A stretch of 64,000 bases of DNA from Flavobacteriales bacterium (lineage in GTDB: Bacteria; Bacteroidota; Bacteroidia; Flavobacteriales_F; PHOS-HE28), in assembly GCA_016716605.1 (NCBI GenBank), contig JADJWA010000001.1, positions 1,488,001-1,552,000 on the forward strand, read 5' to 3'. How positions within the stretch are numbered: the stretch's first letter is position 1; each line of letters opens with the position of its first letter. Below the pieces are notes generated by a model. It did not search any database. It worked only from the letters and a program-made list of their open reading frames with translations, and had not been told where the DNA came from. Shown one piece after another: positions 49,976 to 60,687 of the stretch. Position numbers and translations under genes: made by a program.

Positions 49976-51417
49976 GGAACCTGATCACGCTCCTGCTTGT
50001 GTTGATCGCCACCTGCGGCCATGCGCAGAACTGGGCGCTCATCAACCCCGCCTACCGGTACAACTACAGCAACGACGGCACCGACACCATCAGCAACCAG
50101 ATCTTCGTTACGCACATCGATACGCTTGGTGTAGATAGTTTTCGGTATGAGTTGAACGGTGTAGCGAAGCTGTGCGACACCTGCGCAGGTCCGGACCTGT
50201 ATCTCTGGACGAACGATCCGCAATTCCTCCAACGAACCGTGAACATTGGATCGAACGTCTGGCATTTCCATGGACCTGGGTCGTTCGTGATCCTTCCGCA
50301 AGCGGATATCGGCACCTCATGGCTCTTGGACACGCTTGCCAACGTTCAAGCGACGATCACTTCCATCGTGACGGTCGATCAGTTCGGCGTCGACATACCG
50401 CGCAAGACGGTGGGACTGTCGAACGGTGATGTACTTGTGTTCAGCGAGGAATACGGCATTCTCAGTTGGAGCGGCCATTCGCTCATCGGCGTGCACGGGC
50501 CCGATGTCGGCAGCTTGGTGCCTTCGCTCAGCGCGTTCTTCCCCTATCAAGCCGGCGATGTGGTGCAGTACATACGCGGCTACGGCAACTGTTGGCCATG
50601 TAACGGATACGAGTCGTTGTTCAAGATCGAGATCAACGGGTCGAACGTGCTGAACACCGCGATCGCCTGGGACGGCTGGTTTACCTCCTACACGCACCAC
50701 TGGCACGCGCCCTTCTCCGGGAACGTATCGCACTGGTACACCTATGCGAACGAACCTACGAATTGGATCGCGGGCAGCGGTGAGTTCCCGTTCTTCGACC
50801 TGATCCGATCCTATCCGGGTCAGCTCGTTTGGCCTGTTACCTGGTCAGGAAACAACTGGTCGGAACATGGGTGCATCGCGAAACACGGAATCGACGAGAA
50901 CGGGCGCTACACCATCACTTGCGATACTCTTCCTGGACCATCTCATTTCATATGGCAGTTCTCGGAGGTGTCCGAAGGCCTGATCGAATTCTTCCCACAA
51001 GTCGATGTCTGTTTAGAGAGCCAGCCATGTGGTGCGCTCTACCGCGAGGGCAGCGGCCTGGTCTATTACCGTTGGAACTTCTTCGAGACGAGCATGTCTT
51101 ATGTACTCGATGCGACCGTTGTGGGCGGCGACACCACCGGTGTGGTGCTCACCGATGACCAGATCCTTGCCGTGTCCGAACCGGGACGCGTCACTGGTGC
51201 GATCAGACCATCACCCAACCCGGCCAGTGACTTGATCTCCATCACGAATGCGGCCATAGGAACAACCGTAAGGGTTGTGGCCAGCGATGGGCGCTTGATG
51301 ATCGAGCAACGCATCAGCTCCTCCAACGAGACCATAAATGTCCGTGACCTCAAGGTGGGCATGTATGTCCTCCGGATCGAAGGCATGCTTCCACAGCGCT
51401 TCATGATCGTACGATGA
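49972..51417 (+). CDS. Secreted T9SS-tagged protein, CDTC family copy 2
   Basis: 481 residues with a signal ending CGHAQ, then NWALINPAYRYNYSNDGTDT and a CDTC motif near residue 67. The central motif VHGPDVGSLVPSLSAFFPYQ matches copy 1. The T9SS tag is visible at the end (PNPASDLISITNAAIGTT, VASDGRLMIEQR, LKVGMYVLRIEGM, PQRFMIVR). It overlaps both neighbours by four bases. Compared with copy 1 the middle (residues about 200-400) has diverged, with more Trp and Tyr. No enzymatic motif was recognised. Confidence 0.8.
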   Translation: MRNLITLLLVLIATCGHAQNWALINPAYRYNYSNDGTDTISNQIFVTHIDTLGVDSFRYELNGVAKLCDTCAGPDLYLWTNDPQFLQRTVNIGSNVWHFHGPGSFVILPQADIGTSWLLDTLANVQATITSIVTVDQFGVDIPRKTVGLSNGDVLVFSEEYGILSWSGHSLIGVHGPDVGSLVPSLSAFFPYQAGDVVQYIRGYGNCWPCNGYESLFKIEINGSNVLNTAIAWDGWFTSYTHHWHAPFSGNVSHWYTYANEPTNWIAGSGEFPFFDLIRSYPGQLVWPVTWSGNNWSEHGCIAKHGIDENGRYTITCDTLPGPSHFIWQFSEVSEGLIEFFPQVDVCLESQPCGALYREGSGLVYYRWNFFETSMSYVLDATVVGGDTTGVVLTDDQILAVSEPGRVTGAIRPSPNPASDLISITNAAIGTTVRVVASDGRLMIEQRISSSNETINVRDLKVGMYVLRIEGMLPQRFMIVR

Positions 51418-52901
51418 GAACGTTTGCCCTGCTTATCACCTTCTCGCTCGAGGGCATTGTGAATGCCCAGAACTGGGCACTGATCAACCCGGCCTACAAG
51501 TACAACTACTCCAACGACGGCACGGACACGATCAGCAACCAGATCCGTGTGCTGTACATCGACACGTTTGGGCCGGACAGCTTCCGGTTCGACCTGAACC
51601 TGATCGGCATTCCATGCGACACATGCGGTGTTGAGCTCGGGGGACTCTGCGATGGCTGCTACGTTTGGGTGGACCAGCCGCAATTCCTGCAGCGTAGGGT
51701 AATGGTCTCGAGCGGGGCATGGCTCTTCGTGGATCCTGATACGATGCTCATCCTGCCGAATGCTGCGGTCGGTTCGGCCTGGCCCTTCAGGCCGGATGGG
51801 TCGGTCACCGCGACGCTCATCGCCAGGCAAGAGTCCTCGGTGTTCGGAGTGTCGGACAGCACGGCGGTCATCCTGCTGTCCACCGGCGATTCCCTCATCG
51901 TATCGAAGGACCATGGACTCCTGCGTTTCGCGGATGCAGCCAACGGAACGGCGTTCGATGCCATCGGCATCCATGGGCCCGATGTCGGCGAACTGCTCCC
52001 CTCGCCCATGAGCTATTTCGACTACCACGCCGGCGACGCCCTCCAGTACCACAGTGCAGGCTCGTACTGGACGGGCGGCATGTTCCCTTTCACCTTCTAC
52101 AGTGGTTCCCAGAAGATGGAGATCCTATGGCGGGACGAACTGGCGGAGGGATATGTGGCCCACTACATCGCCGGGAGCTTCTACCAGAGCGGCCCACCAC
52201 CAAGTCCGGGCTTCTGGGTCACGGGGCTGCTCAGCGGATCCTTCACCATGAACGATTCCATCGTGCGGGAGCGCTTCCATCCTGTCACCACCTGGCCAAA
52301 CCAGATCACCTCCGGAGGTTGCGGCCATTTCCTAGAACCGCAGGTGTGGCTCAATAGAGCGCTCGCGGTCCATTCGACGGACTCGGACGGTCGACATGTC
52401 ATTGGCGCATTTCAGCGGCAGCATGGCGGGGTGCCGATCAGCATGCTGAGCAACGGACCCGTTGCAGGCTTCCCGCTGCTGTTCCCGCTGGAAGGAGCGG
52501 CTGTTCACGGCACCTTCAAGGAAGGCATCGGCATGATCGAAGGGACTGAGAACTCCAACTTCGAATCGTGGTGCGAGTTGATCTTCATGGGGGCCAGCCT
52601 TGGAGGCGACACCATCGGCTGGTTATCGGCTAACGATGACTTTTACGGGCCGCTCTCGGCCAGTGAGCTTCAGGGACCGCAGTCCATTACCTGCTCTCCG
52701 AACCCGGCCGATGACCATGTGATGATCGCGGGCGCTCCAGTGGGTGTCTCCTTCAGGCTCATCGATGCGCACGGACGTATGGTCCACCAGGGATTGGTAA
52801 TGAGCCCAACGGAGCTGATCGACCTGAAAGCCTTGGGCCCGGGGCTGTATATGCTGGCCATTGATGGGCAGCCCCCGCAACGTTTCGTGATCGTGCGTTA
52901 G
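51414..52901 (+). CDS. Secreted T9SS-tagged protein, CDTC family copy 3
   Basis: 495 residues with a signal ending IVNAQ, then NWALINPAYKYNYSNDGTDT. The cysteine motif is expanded: CDTC is followed by a second pair in GGLCDGC. The shared IHGPDVGELLPSPMSYFDY motif and the T9SS tag (CSPNPADDHVMIAGAPVG, LIDAHGRMVHQG, LGPGLYMLAIDG, PQRFVIVR) are present. It ends the three-gene run, 40 nt before hutU. Confidence 0.8.
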   Translation: MRTFALLITFSLEGIVNAQNWALINPAYKYNYSNDGTDTISNQIRVLYIDTFGPDSFRFDLNLIGIPCDTCGVELGGLCDGCYVWVDQPQFLQRRVMVSSGAWLFVDPDTMLILPNAAVGSAWPFRPDGSVTATLIARQESSVFGVSDSTAVILLSTGDSLIVSKDHGLLRFADAANGTAFDAIGIHGPDVGELLPSPMSYFDYHAGDALQYHSAGSYWTGGMFPFTFYSGSQKMEILWRDELAEGYVAHYIAGSFYQSGPPPSPGFWVTGLLSGSFTMNDSIVRERFHPVTTWPNQITSGGCGHFLEPQVWLNRALAVHSTDSDGRHVIGAFQRQHGGVPISMLSNGPVAGFPLLFPLEGAAVHGTFKEGIGMIEGTENSNFESWCELIFMGASLGGDTIGWLSANDDFYGPLSASELQGPQSITCSPNPADDHVMIAGAPVGVSFRLIDAHGRMVHQGLVMSPTELIDLKALGPGLYMLAIDGQPPQRFVIVR

Positions 52902-52915
52902 TCCCGCCTTCGCGC

Positions 52916-52923
52916 GATCTTCG
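52916..52923 (+). promoter_or_regulatory. Weak -7-like box GATCTTCG upstream of hutU
   Basis: GATCTTCG lies 18 nt before the ATG at 52942; the first base departs from TAnnTTYG. Confidence 0.22.
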
Positions 52924-52941
52924 CGGTCCCGCTAGCACGGG

Positions 52942-54975
<2,034 letters not shown>

Positions 54976-54999
54976 GGTCGGCTCTTTTTCTAGACCTTC

Positions 55000-55031
55000 G
55001 CCCAACCTCACAGGACCTTCGCCCGTGTATG
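55000..55031 (+). promoter_or_regulatory. Putative ECF sigma promoter before PKD protein 1 (GCCCAACC-N16-CGTGTATG)
   Basis: GCCCAACC (55000-55007) and CGTGTATG (55024-55031) are separated by 16 nt, and CGTGTATG is followed after 27 nt by the ATG at 55059. The same blocks with exactly the same spacings stand before the paralogue at 56590. AAC-type -35 and CGT-type -10 boxes about 16 nt apart are typical of ECF sigma promoters. Confidence 0.55.
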
Positions 55032-55058
55032 TGGGCGAACGCAACCAACTCGCTAGAC

Positions 55059-56441
55059 ATGAAGACACTTCTCCGCTCCAGTTCATTGACGATTGCGGCC
55101 CTGCTCGGCCTGACTGCCTTGGCCCAGCAACCATACTCCGTGACCATCGCGGGAACGGTTGTCGGCTGTACCGCCAACTCATCCGTGAGCATTGTGAGCC
55201 TGCCCGGCGTGCAGCCAGCCGTCGATATCGATGTGCCGGTCCTGCCGCCCTCATGCACATTCACCGTTACGCTTGAGTTGGCCTCGCAAGGCGGCGGCTT
55301 TACGGTGAGCGTGCCTTGCCTGGGCGCCATCCAGTCCCAGGTCGTGCAGTACCAGGTGCCAGCTTTAGGCGACAGCACGGCGGTCTCTGTGACCTTCAAC
55401 TGCGGCAATACAATGACCGACTGCCTTGGCGTGCCCGGAGGCAACGCGATGCCCGGAACGGCATGCACCACCTTCCTCGGCGTGCCCGGAACCTGGAGCG
55501 CGGACTGTATCTGCGTGGCCAACAACAGTAACCTCGATTGCGAAGGCGTGCCGAACGGCCCTGCGCAACCCGGTACACCCTGCAACACGCCGAACGGCGC
55601 CACAGGCCTTTGGACCGCCAACTGCATTTGCGACACCGACACCATGGGCGGTGCCTACGATTGCCTCGGGCAATTGAATGGGCCGAACCTTCCCGGCACC
55701 CCTTGCTGGGTACTCGGCACCAACTTCATCGGCCTTTGGGATGCGAACTGCGCATGCGTGGATAGCACCACCACCGGTGGCGGATGCAGCGCCTCCTTCT
55801 GGGCCATGCAGGCCATGGAGTTCGATAGCTTGAACAATCCGAATGGCGGCGGCAGTCCGATACCCTATGAAGTCTGGGTATGGAACCTGAGCACCGGCAA
55901 CGGCGCCATGACCTACAACTGGGACTTCGGCGATGGCAGTACCAGCAACCTCGCGTACCCCACGCATACCTACAGCGGCAACGGCCCCTACAACCTCTGC
56001 CTCACGATCTCCGATGGTGCGGGCTGCACGGACATGTTCTGCGACAGCATCTCCATGGACGGTGACGGCATCCTCGTAGGTATGGCACTGGAGAATGGCG
56101 CCGATGGAAGCGCCGCGCGCCAGGATGGCTTCACGATCAATGTGCAGAATCCGCTGGTCATGGGTGTGAGCGATGCCGCCATGCTGAGCCAAGCGGCGAT
56201 CTGGCCCAACCCGTCCTCCGGCGAACTCAACCTCGCGGCGGTCTCCCTTGCCGATGGCCTGATCGACATCAGCATCCACGACGTGAGCGGGCGACTGGTT
56301 CTCCGTGAGAGCCGCGCCATGGCCACCGGCCGCAACCAGCACAGCCTCGATGCCCGAGCCCTTCCAGCCGGTGTGTACACCTTGCGCGCAGCGGACCGGA
56401 CCGGAAAGGCCATCAGCCTGCGCTTCGTGAAGGCGGACTAG
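55059..56441 (+). CDS. Secreted Cys-rich PKD protein with T9SS tag, copy 1
   Basis: 460 residues from ATG 55059 with signal peptide MKTLLRSSSLTIAALLGLTALAQ. Residues about 25-120 form an immunoglobulin-like region (PYSVTIAGTVVGCTANSSVS). Residues about 120-245 hold four repeats of the form DC.G..NGPA.PGTPC...G..G.W.ANC.C. A PKD domain (about 270-355, TYNWDFGDGSTSNLAYPTHT, GPYNLCLTISDGAGCTDMFC) and a T9SS type A tag (WPNPSSGELNLAAVSLADG, HDVSGRLVLRES, LPAGVYTLRA) follow. It is likely an extracellular structural or adhesive protein. A strong terminator follows the stop. Confidence 0.82.
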   Translation: MKTLLRSSSLTIAALLGLTALAQQPYSVTIAGTVVGCTANSSVSIVSLPGVQPAVDIDVPVLPPSCTFTVTLELASQGGGFTVSVPCLGAIQSQVVQYQVPALGDSTAVSVTFNCGNTMTDCLGVPGGNAMPGTACTTFLGVPGTWSADCICVANNSNLDCEGVPNGPAQPGTPCNTPNGATGLWTANCICDTDTMGGAYDCLGQLNGPNLPGTPCWVLGTNFIGLWDANCACVDSTTTGGGCSASFWAMQAMEFDSLNNPNGGGSPIPYEVWVWNLSTGNGAMTYNWDFGDGSTSNLAYPTHTYSGNGPYNLCLTISDGAGCTDMFCDSISMDGDGILVGMALENGADGSAARQDGFTINVQNPLVMGVSDAAMLSQAAIWPNPSSGELNLAAVSLADGLIDISIHDVSGRLVLRESRAMATGRNQHSLDARALPAGVYTLRAADRTGKAISLRFVKAD

Positions 56442-56458
56442 GCAGCAAGCATCCGTTC

Positions 56459-56502
56459 CGAAGGCCCCGCCAGCACTGCTGGCGGGGCCTTCGCGCTTTC
56501 TT
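56459..56502 (+). terminator. Strong terminator hairpin after PKD protein 1
   Basis: Arms CGAAGGCCCCGCCAGCA (56459-56475) and TGCTGGCGGGGCCTTCG (56477-56493) are perfectly complementary around one base and are followed by CGCTTTCTT. Confidence 0.8.
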
Positions 56503-56530
56503 GACAGAAGGCAGAGTATTTTTCGAGTCT

Positions 56531-56562
56531 GCCCAACCATGAGCTGTCCTATTCCGTGTATG
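56531..56562 (+). promoter_or_regulatory. Putative ECF sigma promoter before PKD protein 2 (GCCCAACC-N16-CGTGTATG)
   Basis: GCCCAACC (56531-56538), 16 nt, CGTGTATG (56555-56562), 27 nt, ATG 56590: the same boxes and spacings as at 55000. A TTTTTC run precedes both elements. It lies just after the terminator of the first PKD gene, so the two genes are transcribed separately. Confidence 0.55.
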
Positions 56563-56589
56563 GGAACGAAACCCAATTGACCCGTGAAC

Positions 56590-58353
56590 ATGAGAACCGC
56601 ACTCCGCACGCTGACCTTCTTACTTGGCACCTCGGCCTCTGTCCTGGTGGCCCATGCCCAACCCCTCTACACCTTGATAGTGGAAGGCACCATCACCGGC
56701 TGCACCACCTTGCAGCAGGTGAACATCGCTTCAACACCCGGCAGCGTACCATCCTACAACTACACACTGGAGGTGGCTCCGAATGCATGCTTCTATGATA
56801 CCATCCTCCATTTCAACAGCCCAGCGGCCGGTGTTGTGGTGACCACCATGTGCGGTGGCATGGCGCTCACGGCCACCGACACCGCCTCCTTCAATGGCGT
56901 GCTCGACACGGCTACCGTGGTGCTCAATTTCAATTGCGGGGGCCAGACGGATGACTGCTTGGGAGTTCCCGGCGGCACGGCATTACCCGGTACGGCCTGC
57001 ACCACTTTCCTCGGGGTGCCCGGCACTTGGAGCACTGATTGTGTTTGCGTGGCGAACACCTCTTCCTGCAATGCCTGCTTTACGGTGAGCCAGACCGGCG
57101 CGAACCCGAATGGCACAGGAGGAACACCATGGAGCATGAGCATCGCCAATTGCAGTAGCGGAAACGCGCCATTCACCTACCAATGGTGGATGCCGGACGG
57201 CAGTGCGTCGAACTCGGCCGACCCGAATTTCATCTTCAGCATGGAGGGCGTCTATGGCATCTGCCTTACGATCGCTGATGCCAGCGGTTGCACCAGCACG
57301 TTGTGCGACACGGTCATGGTCGATTCCCTCGGTAGCATTTACACGGGCACCTTCTACTACGATTGCAATGGCGTGCTTAATGGCCCAGCCGTTGCTGGCA
57401 CACCCTGCACCACGCCCGCTGGCGTTACGGGAATATGGAGCGCCAATTGTGCCTGCATCGCCAACACGCTGACCGATTGCGAAGGCGTTGTTGGCGGCCC
57501 GGCCATGCCCGGCACTCCTTGCACGGTGATGGGCGGCGGAATGGTCTTCACTGGAACGTGGAGCAACAACTGCGTGTGTGATACAATGGGCGTGGCCACC
57601 GATTGCCTTGGCATACTCAATGGTCCAAACGTGCCAGGCGCTCCTTGTCAGAATCCAGCTACCGGACTGAACGGTTACTGGGATGCCAACTGCATCTGCG
57701 TAGCAGACACCAGCACCACGGGCTGCCAGGCCGGCTTCTGGGTCTTCCAAGCCTACGAGGTTGACAGCTTGAACCCGAACGGCGGCGCCACGCCGATCCC
57801 CTACGAATTGTGGGTGTGGAATCTCAGCTCCGGCTTGAGCCCATTCCTGTTCGAGTGGGATTTCGGTGACGGCACCAGCAGCTTCGACCCGTACCCGACG
57901 CACGTCTATGGCAACGATGGGCCATACAACCTCTGCCTCACCATGAGCGACGCTGCGGGCTGCACCAGCACCTACTGCGATAGCATCAGCATCGACGGCG
58001 ACGGACTCTATTGGGGCCTGGCACCGCAGGATGGCGAGGTGCGCAACGGGTTCACGATCAATGTGCTCAACCAGCTGCCCACGGCGGTGGAAGAGCGCTC
58101 CTTCAACGAGCCGCGCCTCTGGCCGAATCCCGTGATCGATGCGCTGAGCATCAGCTTCCGCAGCACCGTTAGCGGCAACGTTCCACTGAGCATCATCGAC
58201 CTCAACGGCCGTGTACTCCTGCAGGACAACCTGGCCTATGCCCGCGGCGCCAACCGCATCGACCTGTCCGCAGCGCAACTCGCGCCCGGACTGTACGTGC
58301 TCCGCATCGGCACCGATGCCAACGCCATGAACATCCGCTTCGTGAAGCACTGA
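56590..58353 (+). CDS. Secreted Cys-rich PKD protein with T9SS tag, copy 2
   Basis: 587 residues from ATG 56590 (a GTG two codons earlier is possible) with a signal ending VAHAQ. The N-terminal region PLYTLIVEGTITGCTTLQQV parallels copy 1. It has two PKD-type domains (about 165-245, TYQWWMPDGSASNSADPNFI, and about 390-470, FEWDFGDGTSSFDPYPTHVY). Between and before them are repeats like those of copy 1 (DCLGVPGGTALPGTACTTFL, DCEGVVGGPAMPGTPC, DCLGILNGPNVPGAPC). The end is a T9SS type A tag (WPNPVIDALSISFRSTVSG, IDLNGRVLLQDN, LAPGLYVLRIG). Copy 1 lacks the first PKD domain. Confidence 0.82.
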   Translation: MRTALRTLTFLLGTSASVLVAHAQPLYTLIVEGTITGCTTLQQVNIASTPGSVPSYNYTLEVAPNACFYDTILHFNSPAAGVVVTTMCGGMALTATDTASFNGVLDTATVVLNFNCGGQTDDCLGVPGGTALPGTACTTFLGVPGTWSTDCVCVANTSSCNACFTVSQTGANPNGTGGTPWSMSIANCSSGNAPFTYQWWMPDGSASNSADPNFIFSMEGVYGICLTIADASGCTSTLCDTVMVDSLGSIYTGTFYYDCNGVLNGPAVAGTPCTTPAGVTGIWSANCACIANTLTDCEGVVGGPAMPGTPCTVMGGGMVFTGTWSNNCVCDTMGVATDCLGILNGPNVPGAPCQNPATGLNGYWDANCICVADTSTTGCQAGFWVFQAYEVDSLNPNGGATPIPYELWVWNLSSGLSPFLFEWDFGDGTSSFDPYPTHVYGNDGPYNLCLTMSDAAGCTSTYCDSISIDGDGLYWGLAPQDGEVRNGFTINVLNQLPTAVEERSFNEPRLWPNPVIDALSISFRSTVSGNVPLSIIDLNGRVLLQDNLAYARGANRIDLSAAQLAPGLYVLRIGTDANAMNIRFVKH

Positions 58354-58371
58354 AGCGCCTCGTGAATGCTG

Positions 58372-58401
58372 AAGGGCGTCCGCCGATTGGCGGACGCCCT
58401 T
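58372..58401 (+). terminator. Terminator hairpin after PKD protein 2
   Basis: AAGGGCGTCCGCC (58372-58384) pairs perfectly with GGCGGACGCCCTT (58389-58401) around a GATT loop; one T follows. It occupies what would be the first codons of a longer reading of the next gene. Confidence 0.7.
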
Positions 58402-58416
58402 TGGCGCAACAAAAGG

Positions 58417-58977
58417 ATGGTCGACGCCGCGCTCATAGCACGCTGCATCAAGCAGGAGCCCAAGGCGCAGTACGCGCTGTACCGGACGCTGTACGGACCA
58501 ATGATGGCCATCTGCAGCCGCTACGAGCGCAACCGCGACGACGCCCTCGACCGCTTGAACCAGGGCTTCCTCAAGATCCTCAGCAACCTCGACAAACGCC
58601 GCCCTGAAGTCCCCTTCGAGCTCTGGACCCGCCGCATCATGATCAACACCGTGATCGATAACCACCGCCAGGAGAAGCAGCGCCGCGACATGGAATCGCT
58701 GGATGCACCCTTGGATGAGGGCACGCTCTCTGAAGTGAACGATTACCTGAATCAGATGGACGCTGATGCATTCGCGGACCTCCTGAAGCGTGTGCCCGAA
58801 ATGAGCCGCCGCGTCTTCAACCTCTTCGCCATCGATGGCTTTGCGCACCATGAGATCGCGCAGATGCTGGGGATCAGCGAAGGCACCAGCAAGTGGCATG
58901 TGAGCCACGCACGTCAAGTCCTCCAACACGCCATTGCCCGCCTCGCGGCGCCTGCCATGGCCAAGACCGTTTCATGA
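58417..58977 (+). CDS. ECF-type RNA polymerase sigma factor
   Basis: 186 residues from the ATG at 58417 (MVDAALIARCIKQEPKAQYA), which has AAAAGG just before it. The frame is open from 58366, but a terminator-like hairpin lies across those codons, so the internal start is chosen. Region 2 (ALYRTLYGPMMAICSRYERN, FLKILSNLDKRRPEVPFELW, RIMINTVIDNHRQEKQR) and region 4 (LLKRVPEMSRRVFNLFAIDG, EIAQMLGISEGTSKWHVSHA) are clear. It overlaps the next gene (ATGA), which is probably its anti-sigma. The ECF-like promoters at 55000 and 56531 are possible targets. Confidence 0.85.
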   Translation: MVDAALIARCIKQEPKAQYALYRTLYGPMMAICSRYERNRDDALDRLNQGFLKILSNLDKRRPEVPFELWTRRIMINTVIDNHRQEKQRRDMESLDAPLDEGTLSEVNDYLNQMDADAFADLLKRVPEMSRRVFNLFAIDGFAHHEIAQMLGISEGTSKWHVSHARQVLQHAIARLAAPAMAKTVS

Positions 58978-60632
58978 TGAACCACCACGAGCAATTCGAC
59001 GAGCTCGCCCGGCAGAAGCTGGAGCAGCGCGCCTTCCCTTTCGAGGAGAGCGCATGGCTCCAGGCGCAAGAGGCGATGGCCGCAGGCAAACGGCGTCGAC
59101 CCAAGGCGTTCTGGTACTTCGCAGGCGTTACTGCGATCGGACTGGCCGTGTGGGGCTTGTGGCCAAAGGCCTTCGAGAAGACGGCAGTGATCGTGCAGGC
59201 CGACTCTCACGCGCCGGTGAAGGAAGGCGGCGGATTGATTGAGACACAGGCGCCAGAAGCGGCGCGCAATCTGCCTTCAGTCCCGGCTGAAGAGCAAGCA
59301 ACAGCAGCCATTGATACAGAAGCGAACTCGCAACGGCGTCAGATGGCGGCAAGCGGATCGCCGGATCAAAGGGCGGAAAAGGACTCGCAGCAACAGCCTC
59401 CGAACCGTGCCGTGGCCGGAACGCAGCCTATTGTGCAGATCGCTGATTTGACGCAGGTGGTACCTCCGGTGGTAAAGAAGGAAGAACATGAAATCGTGCC
59501 GCCATTCGAAGCGCTGGAAGCGGATGGGCGACATGCAGCCGACGTGCAGGATACCGTGGAGCCTGTGGTTGACATCGATGTCGACCTGATGGCCTCGGGG
59601 GTACCACAGTATGGGGCAACCGAAGCGGGTGAAGGCGCTGCTGCGGTCAACCCTGATGCTGTGGTCCAGCCGCCAATAGTTGAACCGAAGCCCGCAGAGG
59701 ACCAGCTAGCGACCGACGTGATCAGCGAGGTGAACAGCGAGTCGCAATCTGCAGCGGACCCTGAGCTGAAAGAGCCGAGCAGTGCTGCGGCTTCATCAAT
59801 TGATCCTCCTCCGGCAGACTGCGCATCAGCCGCAACACCTGAGCCGTCGATGGTACCGCTGGTTTCGCCCCGCAGCCCATGGGAGATCACCGCGCTGGCC
59901 GGTCTGTTCAGCACCACCAGCCGTTACCAGGGGGCGCGCGCGCAGGATTGGTCCGTCACCCCGGAGCGCACAGCGTCTTTCGGTGCAGAGGCCATGCGCA
60001 TGGGCCGCAACTTCGGCTACGGCATCGGCCTTCATTACGGCACCTACGCCGATCGCTTGGCCACGCCCGAAGAGAGCCGCACGGACGCGTTGCTCTCACG
60101 CTATTGGTTCTTTCAAGCCGTGGATACCACGGTGCTCATCATCACCGGAACCACCACCGATTCGCTCGGCAACACGGTACACACGGGCGTGAACGTGCCC
60201 ACCACCGTGCAAGTGCTCCGTTCTGCTTACGACACCTCCTACACGACCTCCTTGATCCGCGAAGCCCGCACCCGCTTGAATCGCACCAGCTACGTCGAGG
60301 TTCCGGTGCTGCTCGACGCGCATCTGGTGCAAGGCCGATGGAGCATCGGGGTGCGCGGCGGGCCCACCATCGGCCTGCTCACCACGCGAAGCGGTTCCTT
60401 GCCCGGTGAAGGCGATGGCGGCTATGCGGAGCTGGGCGCTGCCGAAGTGCGGCAGTTCGTGTTCGGCTGGACGGCCCGTGCCTACCTGCGCTACCGCTTC
60501 AATAGCGCGTGGAGCATCGGGGTGGAGCCTTCGGCGCGCGGGCAGTTCCAGGATGGCGTGATCGGCAAGGCGGCGAACCGGCGTTCCAGCGGCTTGGGCG
60601 CCGTGCTCACGCTGAGCTACCGGTTGCGCTGA
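58974..60632 (+). CDS. Anti-sigma-like protein with TM helix, long linker and beta-barrel-like C-terminus
   Basis: 552 residues. Residues 1-44 are cytosolic (QFDELARQKLEQRAFPFEES), the pattern of short Bacteroidota anti-sigma segments. One TM helix (about 45-63, FWYFAGVTAIGLAVWGLWP) follows. Residues about 64-300 are a low-complexity linker rich in Ala, Glu, Pro and Val. Residues about 301-552 look like an outer-membrane beta-barrel/porin domain with alternating aromatic strands (SPWEITALAGLFSTTSRYQG, FGYGIGLHYGTYADRLA, VFGWTARAYLRYRFNSAWSI, GLGAVLTLSYRLR). It could join the sigma factor to the outer membrane in one chain. Export of the barrel part past an inner-membrane anchor is unproven. 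Confidence 0.65.
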   Translation: MMNHHEQFDELARQKLEQRAFPFEESAWLQAQEAMAAGKRRRPKAFWYFAGVTAIGLAVWGLWPKAFEKTAVIVQADSHAPVKEGGGLIETQAPEAARNLPSVPAEEQATAAIDTEANSQRRQMAASGSPDQRAEKDSQQQPPNRAVAGTQPIVQIADLTQVVPPVVKKEEHEIVPPFEALEADGRHAADVQDTVEPVVDIDVDLMASGVPQYGATEAGEGAAAVNPDAVVQPPIVEPKPAEDQLATDVISEVNSESQSAADPELKEPSSAAASSIDPPPADCASAATPEPSMVPLVSPRSPWEITALAGLFSTTSRYQGARAQDWSVTPERTASFGAEAMRMGRNFGYGIGLHYGTYADRLATPEESRTDALLSRYWFFQAVDTTVLIITGTTTDSLGNTVHTGVNVPTTVQVLRSAYDTSYTTSLIREARTRLNRTSYVEVPVLLDAHLVQGRWSIGVRGGPTIGLLTTRSGSLPGEGDGGYAELGAAEVRQFVFGWTARAYLRYRFNSAWSIGVEPSARGQFQDGVIGKAANRRSSGLGAVLTLSYRLR

Positions 60633-60687
60633 GGCGCTGTTCGAGTTTCCCTTGAAGGCTGCCCTGACGGCTTGGCCTGCGCTTACG

